Part shown: positions 15,135 through 24,344 of the stretch, one piece after another
Numbering within the stretch: the stretch's first letter is position 1
How the letters are laid out: each line of letters opens with the position of its first letter
NCBI GenBank assembly: GCA_003509545.1
Contig: DOLC01000060.1
Coordinates: forward strand, 1-60,482
Length of the DNA: 60,482 bases
Direction of reading: 5' to 3'
Source: Peptococcaceae bacterium
Lineage (GTDB): Bacteria; Bacillota; DSM-521; Neomoorellales; Neomoorellaceae
The notes under the pieces: generated by a model
The model's database searches: none
What the model was told of the DNA's origin: nothing
The model's input: the letters and a program-made list of their open reading frames with translations, nothing else
Translations under genes and position numbers: made by a program

Positions 15135-16742
15135 TTAAATAATCCCCATCACGGCCTGGGCAATGTTCACGCTGTGGCTGTTAAGGCGCAGGAGGTGATT
15201 GATAAGTTCCATGTGGACCGAGGTCGTTTCCAGGCTCAGCTTCTTCTCCTGCTGCAGGCGTTGAAAATGAGAAAAGCGCAGGGCCTTCTCCATTTTAAGG
15301 ATATGGGGATGACGCTTGATAACCTCCACGGCCAGGCGGTAATCGTCATCGGCGAAGGCCTTCACCGCCCTATCGAAGTTCTCCTGCACCTGCCGGTACA
15401 TTTCCTGGAGTTCAGCCTGCCCCTCCTCGGATAAACCAATACCCGTTTCTTCTATCTTCAGCCATTGGCGGGCCATTTGGATAACTATATCGCCGATGTG
15501 TTCCAAATCATTGGCCACGTACAGGAGCTTGGCCCTCTCCATGACCTCCTTTTCGGTTAGGCTGCCGGCCATGCGCGCCAGGTAGCGGGCAATGGCCAGA
15601 TACAGGTAATCCAGAACGTTGTCCACCTCGCGGAGCTTCTTGGTAAGGTTTACTTCCCGCAAAGGCAGGGGCTGCATAACCCGGGGAAACATTTCTCGGC
15701 GTATCATCTCGGCCATGCGCAGGATTTCCCAGCGGACCTGGGCCAGGGCCAACTCCGGCACCTCCAGCAGGCTATCGTCCAGGTACTTGGCCACCCTTTC
15801 CTGCCGCGGAGCGTCGGGGAGCAGCCGGCGCATCAGGCCGGCCACCTGGGGTGTGAAGGGCAGAAACATAAACATGTTAATGACGTTAAAGAGGGTATGG
15901 CCGTTGGCTATTTGCCGGGTCACCAGGGGTGACGTCGCGGCCGCCAGCTCGCCAAAGTACCGGAGGAACGGCAGAAAAAGCAGGGCGCCGGCCGTTTTAA
16001 AAAAGAAATGGGCCAGGGCCACTCTCTTGGCTTCGCGGGATGCCCCCAGGCTGGAGATAAGGCCGGTGGCCGTAGTGCCCACGTTGGCCCCCAGGACTAC
16101 GGCCAGGGCTGGCTCCAGAGCTAGAAGACCCTGGCCGGCCAGGGAAATGGCGAGGGCCACGGGCGCGGCGCTGCTCTGGACCACAGCCGTGAATAGCGAA
16201 GAGACCAAAAAAAGGAGCCCCGGCCGGAAGGCCAGCCTCTCCAGGCCGCTTATCAGGGCGGGAAAATCCTGTAAAGGCTCCACGGCGGCCGACATGGCCC
16301 CCACCCCGTAAAAGAGCAGCCCAAACCCAATAACGGCCTGGCCTAAATAGCGCCAGCGCCGGCGCCGGGCGAGGAGATACGGCACGAGCCCCCCTACGAG
16401 GGCCCAGGGCGCATAATCGCTCACCCGAAAAACAATCAGCTGGACGGTCACCGTGGAACCGATGGCCGCCCCCAAAATCACGCCCAGGGCCTGCCCCAGG
16501 CTCATCAAACCCGCACTGACAAAGCCCACCAGCAGTACACTGGTTACTGCGCTGCTCTGCAGGAAAACGGTTACCACGAGCCCCGCCAACATCCCCGCGA
16601 CCCGGTAACGGGTGACGGCCGCCAGGAGCTTTTGGACCTCCGCGGCTGCCGCCTTTTGCAGGCCGTCGCTGATTAGATACGTGCCGAAAATAAAAAGGGC
16701 CAGCCCCCCCAGGAGGCCGGTCAAAAGTTGAAAGGCGGCCAC
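15135..16742 (-). CDS. Na/Pi cotransporter with a PhoU-like C-terminal domain
   Basis: A 535-residue protein. The N-terminal part (to about 310) carries two inverted QSS repeats: FLQSSAVTSVLLVGF and VVQSSAAPVALAIS, each followed by a GANVGTT-type segment, the signature of the NptA/SLC34-type family that imports phosphate with sodium. Residues about 330-530 form a PhoU-like helical domain. It lies six bases downstream of a separate phoU gene, so both are probably made together. GTG start at 16742. Confidence 0.88.
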   Translation of the reverse strand: MAAFQLLTGLLGGLALFIFGTYLISDGLQKAAAAEVQKLLAAVTRYRVAGMLAGLVVTVFLQSSAVTSVLLVGFVSAGLMSLGQALGVILGAAIGSTVTVQLIVFRVSDYAPWALVGGLVPYLLARRRRWRYLGQAVIGFGLLFYGVGAMSAAVEPLQDFPALISGLERLAFRPGLLFLVSSLFTAVVQSSAAPVALAISLAGQGLLALEPALAVVLGANVGTTATGLISSLGASREAKRVALAHFFFKTAGALLFLPFLRYFGELAAATSPLVTRQIANGHTLFNVINMFMFLPFTPQVAGLMRRLLPDAPRQERVAKYLDDSLLEVPELALAQVRWEILRMAEMIRREMFPRVMQPLPLREVNLTKKLREVDNVLDYLYLAIARYLARMAGSLTEKEVMERAKLLYVANDLEHIGDIVIQMARQWLKIEETGIGLSEEGQAELQEMYRQVQENFDRAVKAFADDDYRLAVEVIKRHPHILKMEKALRFSHFQRLQQEKKLSLETTSVHMELINHLLRLNSHSVNIAQAVMGII

Positions 16743-16748
16743 TTCGGC

Positions 16749-17456
16749 TCACGACCTCCGGCGGTCAGGGTCGTCACGGGTTTCGGCCTCTATAGCCTTG
16801 CTCGGGCGTCGAATACCCGTTTCCCGGAAGATAACCATTTCCGCGATGTTAACGGCATGGTCGGCTATCCGCTCCAGATAGCGCGCGACCAGGGCAAGGT
16901 AACTCGCCTGATCTACGAACTGGGGCCCCTTTTTCATATACTCTATGAGTTCCTCGTACAGGCTCTCGAAAAGGCGGTCCACCTCATCGTCAGCGGGAAT
17001 CACTTCCCGGGCCTTAAGAATGGACCGGGCCACGAAGGCCTCCAGGCTCCGGTGCAACATGGCCTGGGCCAGCTCGGCCATGCGCGGTATATCCACCAGG
17101 GGTTTAAAGTAGGGCCCTTTGTCTGCCAGCCGAAGGGCCGTTTCCGCAATATTCTCCGCGTAGTCCCCTACTCGTTCCAGCTCCCGTCCTACCCGCATAA
17201 CCGTGGCCAGGGCGCGCAAATCCCTATCCAGGGGCTGTTGCAGAGAAATAAGTTCCAGGGCCTTCTCTTCCACCGAATAGTTCCAGTCGTCGGTAAGCGC
17301 ATCCCCTTCGATGACCTGCCGGGCCAGGGCCACATCCTGCTTCACGAGGGCTTCCAGAGCCTGGGCCACGCTGGAGCAGACGTGTTCCCCCATGCGCATA
17401 ATATCCTGCTCCAACTGGAGAATGGCTCGATCGTAAGCGCTCAAGGGCTTCTCCAT
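16749..17456 (-). CDS. phoU: PhoU phosphate-signalling protein
   Basis: A 235-residue cytosolic protein with two PhoU three-helix repeats. The metal-binding motifs VGRELERVGDYAENI and ARYLERIADHAVNI are clear. PhoU regulates phosphate uptake; here the target is most likely the Na/Pi transporter encoded just downstream, since no pst genes are present. ATG 17456 is placed eight bases after GGGAGG; a GTG three codons earlier is too close. It follows mobB by a short gap in a long same-strand run. Confidence 0.9.
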   Translation of the reverse strand: MEKPLSAYDRAILQLEQDIMRMGEHVCSSVAQALEALVKQDVALARQVIEGDALTDDWNYSVEEKALELISLQQPLDRDLRALATVMRVGRELERVGDYAENIAETALRLADKGPYFKPLVDIPRMAELAQAMLHRSLEAFVARSILKAREVIPADDEVDRLFESLYEELIEYMKKGPQFVDQASYLALVARYLERIADHAVNIAEMVIFRETGIRRPSKAIEAETRDDPDRRRS

Positions 17457-17492
17457 TTCTTCCACCTCCCGGCAGGGTTGCCATTTAGTTTA

Positions 17493-18014
17493 TTATATTC
17501 CCTTTTCCCGCCGCCGAGAAGGGGAACCGGAACCCAGTATTCTCTCTTCAATGAGGTCGGCCAGGCCGGCCACCTCGTCCCAGCCGAAGGTAGGGACCCT
17601 TACCGGCACCGGTTCATCCGTCACCACCGCCAGGAGCTCTTCTTCGGTGCAGAGGAGCTCGCCGCCGACTGCCGCCCGGTGAACCTCTATTTTTGGCTTG
17701 TTGCCCCGCTTGTACCCTTCGGTGATAATGATATCCACGCCCTGGATGCGCTCGGCCACCTCATCCAGGGTGAGCTCCCGCGGCACCTTTTCTATCAGGG
17801 CCACCTTCGCCGGAGAAGAAATGGCCACAACGTCGGCCCCGGCCTCGGCATGTTTCCAAGTATCCTTGCCCGGCTTATCGATGTCGAAGCCGTGGGTGTC
17901 ATGCTTGATGGTAGCCACCCGGTACCCGCGGGCCTTGAGTTCTGGCAACAGTTTGGTAAGGAGGGTGGTTTTCCCCGTGTCGGACTTGCCCACCACCGAA
18001 ATAATAGGGATCAT
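17493..18014 (-). CDS. mobB: Molybdopterin-guanine dinucleotide biosynthesis protein MobB
   Basis: A 173-residue P-loop GTPase. VVGKSDTGKTTLLTKL is the Walker A, and IIITEGYKRGNKPKIEV is the family's conserved strand-loop. MobB helps MobA make the guanylated cofactor. The start is ATG 18014 behind AAGGAGTGAGG. It lies 13 bases downstream of moeA in the mobA-moeA-mobB order. Confidence 0.92.
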   Translation of the reverse strand: MIPIISVVGKSDTGKTTLLTKLLPELKARGYRVATIKHDTHGFDIDKPGKDTWKHAEAGADVVAISSPAKVALIEKVPRELTLDEVAERIQGVDIIITEGYKRGNKPKIEVHRAAVGGELLCTEEELLAVVTDEPVPVRVPTFGWDEVAGLADLIEERILGSGSPSRRREKGI

Positions 18015-18027
18015 GTCCTCACTCCTT

Positions 18028-19221
18028 TTATAAAAGAATGAAATCTATCTCCGTTCCCGGCGCTATGGGCTCCTTCCCCGCAGGCAAGTCGAGGAGGACG
18101 CCAGCCCCCAGCCCCGCCAGGAGGGGACCCCGTCCTTCGTTCACCGGCGCAACCCGCCAGAAGCCCCCGTCGTTCTCCGCCGCTGCAAAAAGAAAGGTGC
18201 GGGTGCGGCGTTCCCTGACCACAGGCCGCTCCAGTTTCCCCCGGCACCGACGGGGCCCGGGAGGCTTTCCCCCCAGGGCCTCGACCACCGGCCTGGCCAG
18301 GAGATAAAACCCCGCTAGGGCCGCCGAGGGGGTTCCCGGAAGGCCCAACAAAAGGGTTCTCCCCCTTGCGGCCCCTATTACGCCCCCTCCCGGCCGGTAA
18401 TTCAACCGGGTAAAAAGGAGGCGAGCCCCCAGCCCCCGGAAAGAACGGGCGGCCAAATCGTAATCCCCTCCTCCCGCCCCGCCCGTCGTAACCACCAGAT
18501 CCGCCTTCTTCAGCCAAGGCTCCAAACCCTCCGCCAGGGCCTCCATCCGGTCGGGCAGCACCGCTAGGACGTTCACCTCGGCCCCGGCCAGGCGAAAACC
18601 CGCCTCCAGGGCATATAGATTGCTGGCCACCAGGCCTTCCCCCTCCGCCGGGTTACCCAATTCTTTAAGCTCGCTACCCACGGCCGCCAAGGCCACGCGC
18701 GGTCCCGGGTGGACCCAAACCTCCTCCCGGCCCAAGGCGCTCAGAAGGCCGATCTCGGCCGGCCCCAACACCTTCCCGACCTCCAGCACCTTCTCCCCAA
18801 CCCTTACCTCGCTGCCCGCCTCCTGCACGTAGCCCCGGGCCGGGAGGTTGGCAGTCTCGGGGAGGATGCCGAGCCTCCCGTCTTCCCCCAGCTCTACTAC
18901 TTCCTGGGGCAGCACGGTTACCGTTCCCGGGGGTACTGGGGCACCGGTAAAGATGCGCACGGCCTCCCCCGCGGCCAAACTGCCGGGATAGCGGCTTCCC
19001 GCCGGTACCTCTCCCACCAACCGGTAGCCGGCCGCCGCCGGACCCAGGGCATAGCCGTCCACCAGGGAGCGGGCAAAGGGAGGAAAAGGGGCCCCAGCCA
19101 CAATCTCCTCGGCCAGAACCCTTCCGGCGGCTTGTCGTAAGGGCACCTTCCGGGGAGGTAGGGGGGCCGCTTCCTTCAACAGGAGGGACAGACCTTCTTC
19201 CCAGGATAACAGTGCGTTCAC
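18028..19221 (-). CDS. moeA: Molybdopterin molybdenumtransferase MoeA
   Basis: A 397-residue enzyme that inserts molybdate (or tungstate) into adenylylated molybdopterin. Seen: PFPPFARSLVDGYAL, RIFTGAPVPPGTVTVLPQE, VVTTGGAGGGDYDL in the MoCF-binding domain, and GLPGTPSAALAGFYLL, with a C-terminal beta domain from about residue 325. The usual motif has GGVSVGDYD; here it is GGAGGGDYD. It overlaps mobA by four bases (GTGA). Confidence 0.93.
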   Translation of the reverse strand: MNALLSWEEGLSLLLKEAAPLPPRKVPLRQAAGRVLAEEIVAGAPFPPFARSLVDGYALGPAAAGYRLVGEVPAGSRYPGSLAAGEAVRIFTGAPVPPGTVTVLPQEVVELGEDGRLGILPETANLPARGYVQEAGSEVRVGEKVLEVGKVLGPAEIGLLSALGREEVWVHPGPRVALAAVGSELKELGNPAEGEGLVASNLYALEAGFRLAGAEVNVLAVLPDRMEALAEGLEPWLKKADLVVTTGGAGGGDYDLAARSFRGLGARLLFTRLNYRPGGGVIGAARGRTLLLGLPGTPSAALAGFYLLARPVVEALGGKPPGPRRCRGKLERPVVRERRTRTFLFAAAENDGGFWRVAPVNEGRGPLLAGLGAGVLLDLPAGKEPIAPGTEIDFILL

Positions 19222-19817
19222 TCCTTTCCTTCCTCCTCAACCCGGCTGCGGGCCCACTCCAGGTCCGCCGGCGTATTGATATTAAAGAAGATTTTTCCCG
19301 GGTCCCCGTACTTCTCCAGGACCTCCCCCTCGATATAACGCACCCGCACTTCGGGGTAAAAGGCGATAATCTTGGTAACGCCCTTCCGCAGGCAGTCTTC
19401 AATGGCCGGCAGACAATCCTTGGAATAGACGGCGTGCAGGGGCTGCAGGTAATCCCCCAGCCGCGGGACTACTACATCGTATCCCTCGGCCTGCTCCAGC
19501 ATATACGCAATCAGCCCGGGCTCTAAAAAGGGCATATCGCAGGCCACCACAAAGTTATGCCGGAAGGGTGAGGCCGCCAGGCCGGCGTGGATTCCGCCCA
19601 AAGGCCCCATGCCCGGAAAGATGTCCCCTACCAGTTTCACCTCTAAATCCCGGTACAATTCCGGTTCATTGGTCACCACCAGGGTCTCCGGGAACAGGGA
19701 CTTCAACACCGATACAATGGTTCCCAGCATGGTATCCCGGCCAACGGAAAGCAAGGCCTTGTTGGTACCCATGCGCGTACTTTTTCCACCTGCCAGGGCA
19801 ATGCCTCCGGCTTTCAC
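19218..19817 (-). CDS. mobA: Molybdenum cofactor guanylyltransferase MobA
   Basis: A 199-residue nucleotidyltransferase that couples GMP to Mo-molybdopterin. LAGGKSTRMGTNKALL is the GTP-binding signature, followed by PGMGPLGGIHAGL and VVACDMPFL. It overlaps the preceding acyl-CoA synthetase gene and the following moeA gene by four bases each, so the set is translationally coupled. Guanylated cofactor fits formate dehydrogenases and related enzymes of acetogen-like clostridia (inference). Confidence 0.93.
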   Translation of the reverse strand: MKAGGIALAGGKSTRMGTNKALLSVGRDTMLGTIVSVLKSLFPETLVVTNEPELYRDLEVKLVGDIFPGMGPLGGIHAGLAASPFRHNFVVACDMPFLEPGLIAYMLEQAEGYDVVVPRLGDYLQPLHAVYSKDCLPAIEDCLRKGVTKIIAFYPEVRVRYIEGEVLEKYGDPGKIFFNINTPADLEWARSRVEEEGKE

Positions 19818-21322
19818 TTGTTCAATCCTTCCCTGCCTGTTTCTTTAGTCCTTAACAGTTTTTTTAGCACCTTACCCGTCGCGTTCTTGGGGAGCTCTTC
19901 CACAAACTCCCATTGACGCGGTATCTTGTAAGCTGCCAGACGCTCCTTCAAAAACTCCTGGAGGTGTTGGGGTCTGACTTCAGCCCCTCCCCTGAGGACG
20001 ACAAAGGCCTTAATGGTTTCTCCCTTCAGAGGATCCCCCACCCCGATCACCGCCGCATCCTGCACCGCCGGATGGGTGAGGAGCACATCTTCTATTTCCC
20101 GTGGATAAACGTTAAACCCGCTGAGAATTATAACGTCCTTCTTCCGGTCCACCAAATATAAATAGCCGTCTTCATCCTGCCGGGCCAGATCACCTGTATG
20201 CAGCCAACCGCCCCTCAAAGTCTCCGCCGTTTCTTCCGGCAGATTGTGGTATCCCTGCATAACGTTGGCCCCGCGTACCACCAGCTCGCCCACTTCTCCG
20301 CGCGGCACCTCATTATCGTTGTCAGCCACCACTTTAACCTCTACCCCGGGCAAGGGCAGACCTATCGAACCCGGTTTGCGCAGCCCGTAGAGGGGATTTA
20401 AGGTCACTACCGGCGAGGCTTCGGAAAGCCCGTAGCCCTCCACCAGGGGACAGCCGTATTTTTCTTCAAAGCCCCGCTGCACCTCGGGCGGCAGGGGCGC
20501 GCCCCCGGAAATGCCATATCTTAGAGCTCTAAACCGTCCCTTCTCCCCCATCCGCCACAACACGGTGAACATGGCCGGCACACCGCAAAAGATGGTAATA
20601 TCCTCCTCTACCAGGGTGCGAAATATATCCTTGGGCTGGAAGGCTTCCTTGACGGTCACCCGGGCGCCCAGGTAGAGAGGCAACAGAACGTTGACCGTCC
20701 AGGAGAAACTGTGAAACATGGGCAAAACACATAAGAAGTTGTGTTCCGGGCCGAAATGGGACACCTCTTCCAGGGACAGGACGTTGGCCACCAAATTATC
20801 GTGGGTGAGCATGGCTCCCTTGGGCCGCCCGGTGGTGCCGGAGGTATAGAGGTAGGTGCACACTTCGCTGCTCCGGACGGGCACGGGTGAGGGCTCCGGG
20901 GCCGCGGCAACAGCCCGGCTGGTTTCTTCATTGAGAACGATCAAACGCTTAATCCCTAGATCCTGCGGCGAGGGGATCCCCCGGCCCTGCATCCGCTCCA
21001 GAACGGCCGGATGTATTATCAGAGTGCCGGCCCCGGAGTCGCGGAGTATGTACCCTGTTTCCTCCAGCGTCAGCATCAAATTCAGGGGTACGACCACCGC
21101 CCCCGCCTGGCTGGCGCCCAGATAGCTGTAGACGAACTGGGGAGAATTGGGAGCGCACAGGGCCACCCTTTCACCCGGCGCCAGCCCCAGGGACTGCAGG
21201 TACCCGGCAAAACTGTTGATCCGGCGGTCGAGTTCCCCGTAGCTGATGACCTGGCCCTGGTAGATCAGGGCTGCCTCCTGCTCCCTCCCCCGGTGACGAC
21301 GGTGTAACTCAAAAATACGCAT
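19814..21322 (-). CDS. Long-chain acyl-CoA synthetase (AMP-forming)
   Basis: A 502-residue ANL-family adenylating enzyme. YTSGTTGRPKGAMLTH is the P-loop, GYGLSEASPVVTLNP the adenine-binding motif, and HTGDLARQDEDGYLYLVDR the hinge; DVIILSGFNVYPREIE and the catalytic lysine in PKNATGKVLK lie in the mobile C-terminal domain. It activates a carboxylic acid, probably a fatty acid, to the CoA ester. It sits between a LysR-type regulator gene (20 bases upstream) and mobA (overlap). Confidence 0.88.
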   Translation of the reverse strand: MRIFELHRRHRGREQEAALIYQGQVISYGELDRRINSFAGYLQSLGLAPGERVALCAPNSPQFVYSYLGASQAGAVVVPLNLMLTLEETGYILRDSGAGTLIIHPAVLERMQGRGIPSPQDLGIKRLIVLNEETSRAVAAAPEPSPVPVRSSEVCTYLYTSGTTGRPKGAMLTHDNLVANVLSLEEVSHFGPEHNFLCVLPMFHSFSWTVNVLLPLYLGARVTVKEAFQPKDIFRTLVEEDITIFCGVPAMFTVLWRMGEKGRFRALRYGISGGAPLPPEVQRGFEEKYGCPLVEGYGLSEASPVVTLNPLYGLRKPGSIGLPLPGVEVKVVADNDNEVPRGEVGELVVRGANVMQGYHNLPEETAETLRGGWLHTGDLARQDEDGYLYLVDRKKDVIILSGFNVYPREIEDVLLTHPAVQDAAVIGVGDPLKGETIKAFVVLRGGAEVRPQHLQEFLKERLAAYKIPRQWEFVEELPKNATGKVLKKLLRTKETGREGLNK

Positions 21323-21342
21323 CTTCTAAAAGCCTCCCCTCT

Positions 21343-22230
21343 CTATAGCTCCCCCAGAACGAATTCCCAGAAGGCAGACGCTGCCGGACTCAGCTCCCGG
21401 GCGCGGTGGACCAGAAAAAGATGGCGTTCTAAGTTAACACCTTCCACCGGAACCGTAGCCAGCCGGCCCAGCTTCAAGGACTTTTCCGCCGCCCAGCGGC
21501 TCACAATTGAAACCCCCAGCCCCGCTTCCACAGCATTCACGACGGCCTCCGTACTTCCCAGCTCCATCACAATCCTGGCCGGCGACAGAACCACCCCGGC
21601 GTCCCGGAGCCGCTCCTCCACCACCTTGCGCGTCCCGGAACCCTCCTCCCGGCATACCCAGTCTGCGCCAGCCAGCTCCGCCGCCTCCAGGGAGCGCCTG
21701 CCGGCCCACGGGTGTTCGGGGGGCAAGATCAAGATTAACTCATCCTTAACGAGCGGCCGGTAGAGAAACCCCTTCCTCTGCTCCTCGGCCCCCACCACCC
21801 CCAACTCGATTACTCCCTCTCCCAGGCGGCGGAGGACATCCTCCGAATCTCCGATGGTCAACTTTACCTCAACCCCAGGGTACCGCCCCTTAAACCGGCC
21901 TATTACATGGGGCAACACGTACTGGCCCGGTATGGTGCTGGCCCCCAGGAGCAGCTCTCCCTTCACCACCTTGCTCACCTGGGCCAGTTCCCGCCGCAGC
22001 TGCTCAAGCAAACGCAAAACCTCCCGGGCCCGGCGATAAAAAATGCGCCCTCCTTCGGTCAACCTAACCTCCCGCCCCGAACGCTCCAGTAGCCGGAGGC
22101 CGAAGGTTTCTTCCAGGACCTTCAAGTGCTTGCTGACCGCCGGCTGGGTGAGGTGCAGCTCCTCGGCAGCCGCCGAAAGGGTCCCTTTTTCTACAGTAAC
22201 CACAAAAGTTTCTAGCTGGTTTAGATTCAT
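21343..22230 (-). CDS. LysR-type transcriptional regulator
   Basis: A 295-residue protein. The winged HTH covers residues 1-60 (NQLETFVVTVEKGTLSAAAEE, LTQPAVSKHLKVLE), and the remainder is a periplasmic-binding-protein-like effector domain (GASTIPGQYVLPHV). The CysL/CbbR subgroup looks closest. ATG 22230 is chosen because the HTH begins immediately there; the open frame extends 19 codons upstream. It is the first gene of a seven-gene same-strand run and is divergent from ldh, so both are candidate targets. Confidence 0.88.
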   Translation of the reverse strand: MNLNQLETFVVTVEKGTLSAAAEELHLTQPAVSKHLKVLEETFGLRLLERSGREVRLTEGGRIFYRRAREVLRLLEQLRRELAQVSKVVKGELLLGASTIPGQYVLPHVIGRFKGRYPGVEVKLTIGDSEDVLRRLGEGVIELGVVGAEEQRKGFLYRPLVKDELILILPPEHPWAGRRSLEAAELAGADWVCREEGSGTRKVVEERLRDAGVVLSPARIVMELGSTEAVVNAVEAGLGVSIVSRWAAEKSLKLGRLATVPVEGVNLERHLFLVHRARELSPAASAFWEFVLGEL

Positions 22231-22307
22231 TTTCCGTATAGCCTGCCCCAAAAAAGCTAGACTAAGACTTAAGATCAGACTACCCAAGTTGCCAGAGGGG
22301 TGAAGGC

Positions 22308-23261
22308 ATGTCGAAAGGGTGTACGGGTAAAGTAGCCATAATCGGCACTGGCTTCGTCGGGACCAGCACGGCCTTTGCCCTCCTCTTCAGCGGCGTGGTG
22401 GGGGAAATAGTGCTAGTAGACATTAACAAAGCCAAAGCCGAGGGCGAGGCCCTCGACTTGTCCCATGCGGCCACCCTCATCCGTCCGGTCAAAATCCGCG
22501 CCGGCGAGCCCGCGGACTGTGCCGGTTCCCGGGTAATCATATTTACGGCCGGGGCCAACCAGCGGCCCGGCGAAACCCGCCTGGACCTAGTCCACCGCAA
22601 CGCGGCCATCGTCCGCGAAGCTCTGCCGGAGATCATAAGTCACTGCCCCCAGGCCGTAATCCTCATGGTCACCAACCCGGTGGACGTCCTGACCTACGTC
22701 GCCTGGAAGGTGTCCGGCCTGCCTCCCTCCCGGGTGTTGGGATCCGGGACGGTGCTGGACAGCGCCCGCTTCCGCCACCTCTTGAGCCTGAAATTAGGGG
22801 TCGATCCCCGCAACATCCACGGCTACGTAATCGGCGAACACGGCGACACAGAAGTTCTCCTCTTCAGCCTCACCAACATCGCCGGGATAGGCCTGGACGA
22901 ATTTCCCCTCCCCGAAACCTTGCGGGACCGCGACCTCTTCAAGGTAGAGATCAGCCACCAGGTGCGCGAAGCGGCCTATGAAATCATCCAGCGCAAAGGA
23001 TATACCTCCTACGGCGTGGCCCTGGCGTTAACCCGCATAACCGAGGCCATCCTGCACAACGAAAAGAGAGTCCTCACCGTATCGAGCGTGATCAAAGGCC
23101 TCTACGGCCTCCGAGAGGAAATAGCCGTAAGCCTCCCCTGCATCGTAGGCCGCGAGGGACGCCTGGGCGTTCTCCCCCTGCCCCTGGCTCCGGGGGAACG
23201 GCTGGCCCTTCAACATTCGGCCGAGACCCTACACCGGGTCATTGAAGAGCTAAAACTCTAA
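22308..23261 (+). CDS. ldh: L-lactate dehydrogenase
   Basis: A 317-residue NAD-dependent enzyme reducing pyruvate to L-lactate. It has the Rossmann loop IIGTGFVGTSTAFAL, a substrate loop FTAGANQRPGETR in which the Gln marks lactate rather than malate specificity, DSARFRHLL and the catalytic His in IGEHGDTE. The start ATG 22308 follows GAGGGGTGAAGG. It is divergent from a LysR-type gene and convergent with the triple-HTH regulator gene (3-base gap). Confidence 0.93.
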   Translation: MSKGCTGKVAIIGTGFVGTSTAFALLFSGVVGEIVLVDINKAKAEGEALDLSHAATLIRPVKIRAGEPADCAGSRVIIFTAGANQRPGETRLDLVHRNAAIVREALPEIISHCPQAVILMVTNPVDVLTYVAWKVSGLPPSRVLGSGTVLDSARFRHLLSLKLGVDPRNIHGYVIGEHGDTEVLLFSLTNIAGIGLDEFPLPETLRDRDLFKVEISHQVREAAYEIIQRKGYTSYGVALALTRITEAILHNEKRVLTVSSVIKGLYGLREEIAVSLPCIVGREGRLGVLPLPLAPGERLALQHSAETLHRVIEELKL

Positions 23262-23264
23262 GAA

Positions 23265-24023
23265 CTAATGGCTTCGTTTGTAGAGCTGGATGAAGTTGAG
23301 GATAAACCTCAACTCCTTTTCGGTACAATTGCAGACCATACGCAGAATAGACTGCACCTTGGGATCCATTAACAGGCAGCGCACCTCGGCACTCATCTGG
23401 TGCAAGATTTCTTCCACTCCGGTATCGTCGGCAATAAAATAACAGGGCGAAATTCCCAGGACGGCACCGAGCTTTTCCAGGGTTTTCAGGGAGGGCTGGA
23501 CTTTCCCCTGCTCTATCTGCCCCACCAGGCCGGCCGAAACTCCCGCGGCTTTGGCCAGTTCAGCCTGGGTCAACCCCTGTTCTTCCCTGGCCAGCCGCAG
23601 CTTTTGGCCCAGGGTCTCTCCCTGACCCCAGAGAACGCTCAAAGGTACCTTTAACCCTTCGGCAAGCTTTTTAATGGTGTCTACCGCAGGGTACACGTTG
23701 CCGCGCTCAATTTCGCTCAGGTAGGAAGGGGATATGTTCACCTGAGAAGCAAATTGAGTCAAGGAAAGCCCTGCCTTTTCCCTCAGCAGGCGCAGCCGCT
23801 GGCCTAAATCCAGACCCCGGGGGTGGTCGGCCTCCACCAGCTGCTCCCGGGGGACGTTTAAAGCTACGGCTATCCGCTCCAGGGTTTTGAGGGAAGGCTT
23901 CTTGGTGCCCCGCTCGATTTCACTCAAGTAAGAAACGGAGAGCTCCGCCCTCCGCGCCAGATCCTGGAGGGAGTAACCCCGTTCTTCCCTAAGCTGTCTA
24001 ATCTTAGGACCGCACACTCGCAT
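23265..24023 (-). CDS. Transcriptional regulator with three tandem XRE helix-turn-helix domains
   Basis: A 252-residue protein with three successive Cro/CI HTH domains: about 3-58 (LREERGYSLQDLARRAELSV), 75-130 (LREKAGLSLTQFASQVNIS) and 140-195 (AREEQGLTQAELAKAAGVSA), then a C-terminal helical tail with three Cys. ATG 24023 has AGGTGG eleven bases upstream. Farther in-frame starts (24059, 24107) lie at or inside the promoter. Three DNA-binding domains in one chain could read spaced or repeated operators. The targets are unknown. Confidence 0.85.
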   Translation of the reverse strand: MRVCGPKIRQLREERGYSLQDLARRAELSVSYLSEIERGTKKPSLKTLERIAVALNVPREQLVEADHPRGLDLGQRLRLLREKAGLSLTQFASQVNISPSYLSEIERGNVYPAVDTIKKLAEGLKVPLSVLWGQGETLGQKLRLAREEQGLTQAELAKAAGVSAGLVGQIEQGKVQPSLKTLEKLGAVLGISPCYFIADDTGVEEILHQMSAEVRCLLMDPKVQSILRMVCNCTEKELRFILNFIQLYKRSH

Positions 24024-24074
24024 TTCGCTGTTTACCACCTGTTTTGGGGGCAAAGCCATAGTATTTTCAAAATC

Positions 24075-24104
24075 AGTATAGATATTAACAGCATGTCTTG
24101 TCAA
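24075..24104 (-). promoter_or_regulatory. Promoter of the triple-HTH regulator gene
   Basis: Minus strand TTGACA (24104-24099), an 18-bp spacer and TATACT (24080-24075). It places transcription start near 24068 and fixes the downstream ATG as the likely start. Confidence 0.85.
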
Positions 24105-24274
24105 CAATTAAGGCCACTTCTTCCCCTATCCCCCCGCCTTCCTGTCGCCGAGGCGGGTAGACTGGTGCAAGGTCCTCCCCCGACAAGATATAGAGGAACG
24201 CCGAGATTGCAAGGGCACAAGAGGATACAATGAACCAAGAAGGGGAAAACTGGCCCAGGAGAAAAATTGAGGAA

Positions 24275-24303
24275 TTGGTAATAAGCCCGGCGGGTGTTAT
24301 AAT
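24275..24303 (+). promoter_or_regulatory. Promoter of the glycosyltransferase gene
   Basis: TTGGTA (24275-24280), a 17-bp spacer and TATAAT (24298-24303), 42 bases before the ATG. Confidence 0.75.
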
Positions 24304-24344
24304 TTATAGGGATTGAATAATACCCAGAAAATGGGGGAGAAAAA

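Noticed and set aside
16728..18041. Plus-strand open frame of 437 codons opposite phoU and mobB
   Set aside because: It is the antisense of two clearly recognised genes, with proline/glycine/histidine-rich composition and no family motif.
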